From an uncultured Bryobacterales bacterium (GTDB lineage Bacteria; Acidobacteriota; Terriglobia; Bryobacterales; Bryobacteraceae): DNA of 5,454 bases. Position 1 is the stretch's first letter. Each line of letters starts with the position of its first letter. This document shows positions 5,372-5,454 of the stretch, piece by piece. The stretch is from positions 1-5,454 of the forward strand of contig CALMAV010000525.1 in NCBI GenBank assembly GCA_937859895.1. Direction: 5' to 3'. The position numbers and the translations under genes were made by a program. Below the pieces are notes generated by a model. That model saw nothing but the letters and a program-made list of their open reading frames with translations, ran no database searches and had not been told where the DNA came from.

Positions 5372-5454
5372 CTCCCGCGTGTCTCGAGAGCCGCCAGATC
5401 AGCAGGTGTATCGATGTCTACAGCAGCTTCCGGCAGCGGGAATCGATGCACCGC
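5368..5454 (-). CDS. C-terminal end of a MobA-like NTP transferase, partial at the window edge
   Basis: Only the last 28 codons and the TAG stop (5370-5368) are inside the window. They read HRFPLPEAAVDIDTPADLAA before a short tail. The DIDTPxDL motif followed by a few residues is the typical ending of MobA-like nucleotidyltransferases (NTP_transf_3; molybdopterin guanylyl- or cytidylyltransferase group), which transfer NMP from NTP to molybdopterin or a similar acceptor in the cytosol. With so little sequence the acceptor cannot be named, and other NTP-transferase subfamilies share this ending. It converges on the LolA-like gene with a 4-bp overlap of the two stop codons. Confidence 0.62.
   Translation of the reverse strand, partial: AVHRFPLPEAAVDIDTPADLAALETRGS

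Overview
The window looks like ordinary chromosomal DNA from a soil-type bacterium, most likely an acidobacterium. That placement is inferred from the mix of families (a secreted S41 peptidase, a LolA-like secreted protein typical of Acidobacteriota, a DUF433/DUF5615 toxin-antitoxin pair) and the moderate GC content. No marker gene proves it. Coding density is very high: the longest gaps between genes are about 99 bp, and no tRNA, rRNA, CRISPR array or insertion sequence was found.

Left part (1-2333, minus strand): three genes read leftward. First is an alpha/beta hydrolase with an Asp nucleophile (1599-2333), then a small DUF1330-like protein (1121-1552), then a secreted S41-family peptidase that runs off the left edge (1-1021, GTG start, twin-arginine-like signal). 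The hydrolase and the DUF1330-like gene are 46 bp apart and probably form an operon. The peptidase lies 97 bp further on and may or may not belong to it.

Centre (2334-3606): a TetR-family repressor gene (2433-3011) diverges from the hydrolase. The 99-bp divergent spacer holds a perfect 8-bp inverted repeat (arms 2349-2356 and 2371-2378), a good candidate for the TetR operator. It overlaps a plausible hydrolase promoter. The simplest model is a self-contained, ligand-inducible detoxification or catabolic unit. Downstream of tetR on the same strand is a DUF433 antitoxin gene (3030-3272), coupled by a 4-base GTGA overlap to a DUF5615 PIN-like toxin gene (3269-3606). The toxin reading frame is broken by one missing base near 3395-3397, so it is a pseudogene or the site of a sequence error.

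Right part (3628-5454): a minus-strand CPBP-family membrane peptidase (3634-4629) converges on the toxin with a 27-bp spacer and an A/T-rich hairpin. Its 5' end overlaps head-to-head by about 59 bp with a plus-strand secreted LolA-like protein gene (4571-5371). That gene in turn overlaps tail-to-tail by 4 bp with the last 28 codons of a minus-strand MobA-like nucleotidyltransferase (5368-5454, entering from the right edge).

I saw no clear new system. The most informative items are the TetR/hydrolase operator unit, the broken toxin behind an intact antitoxin, and the overlapping divergent and convergent gene pairs.
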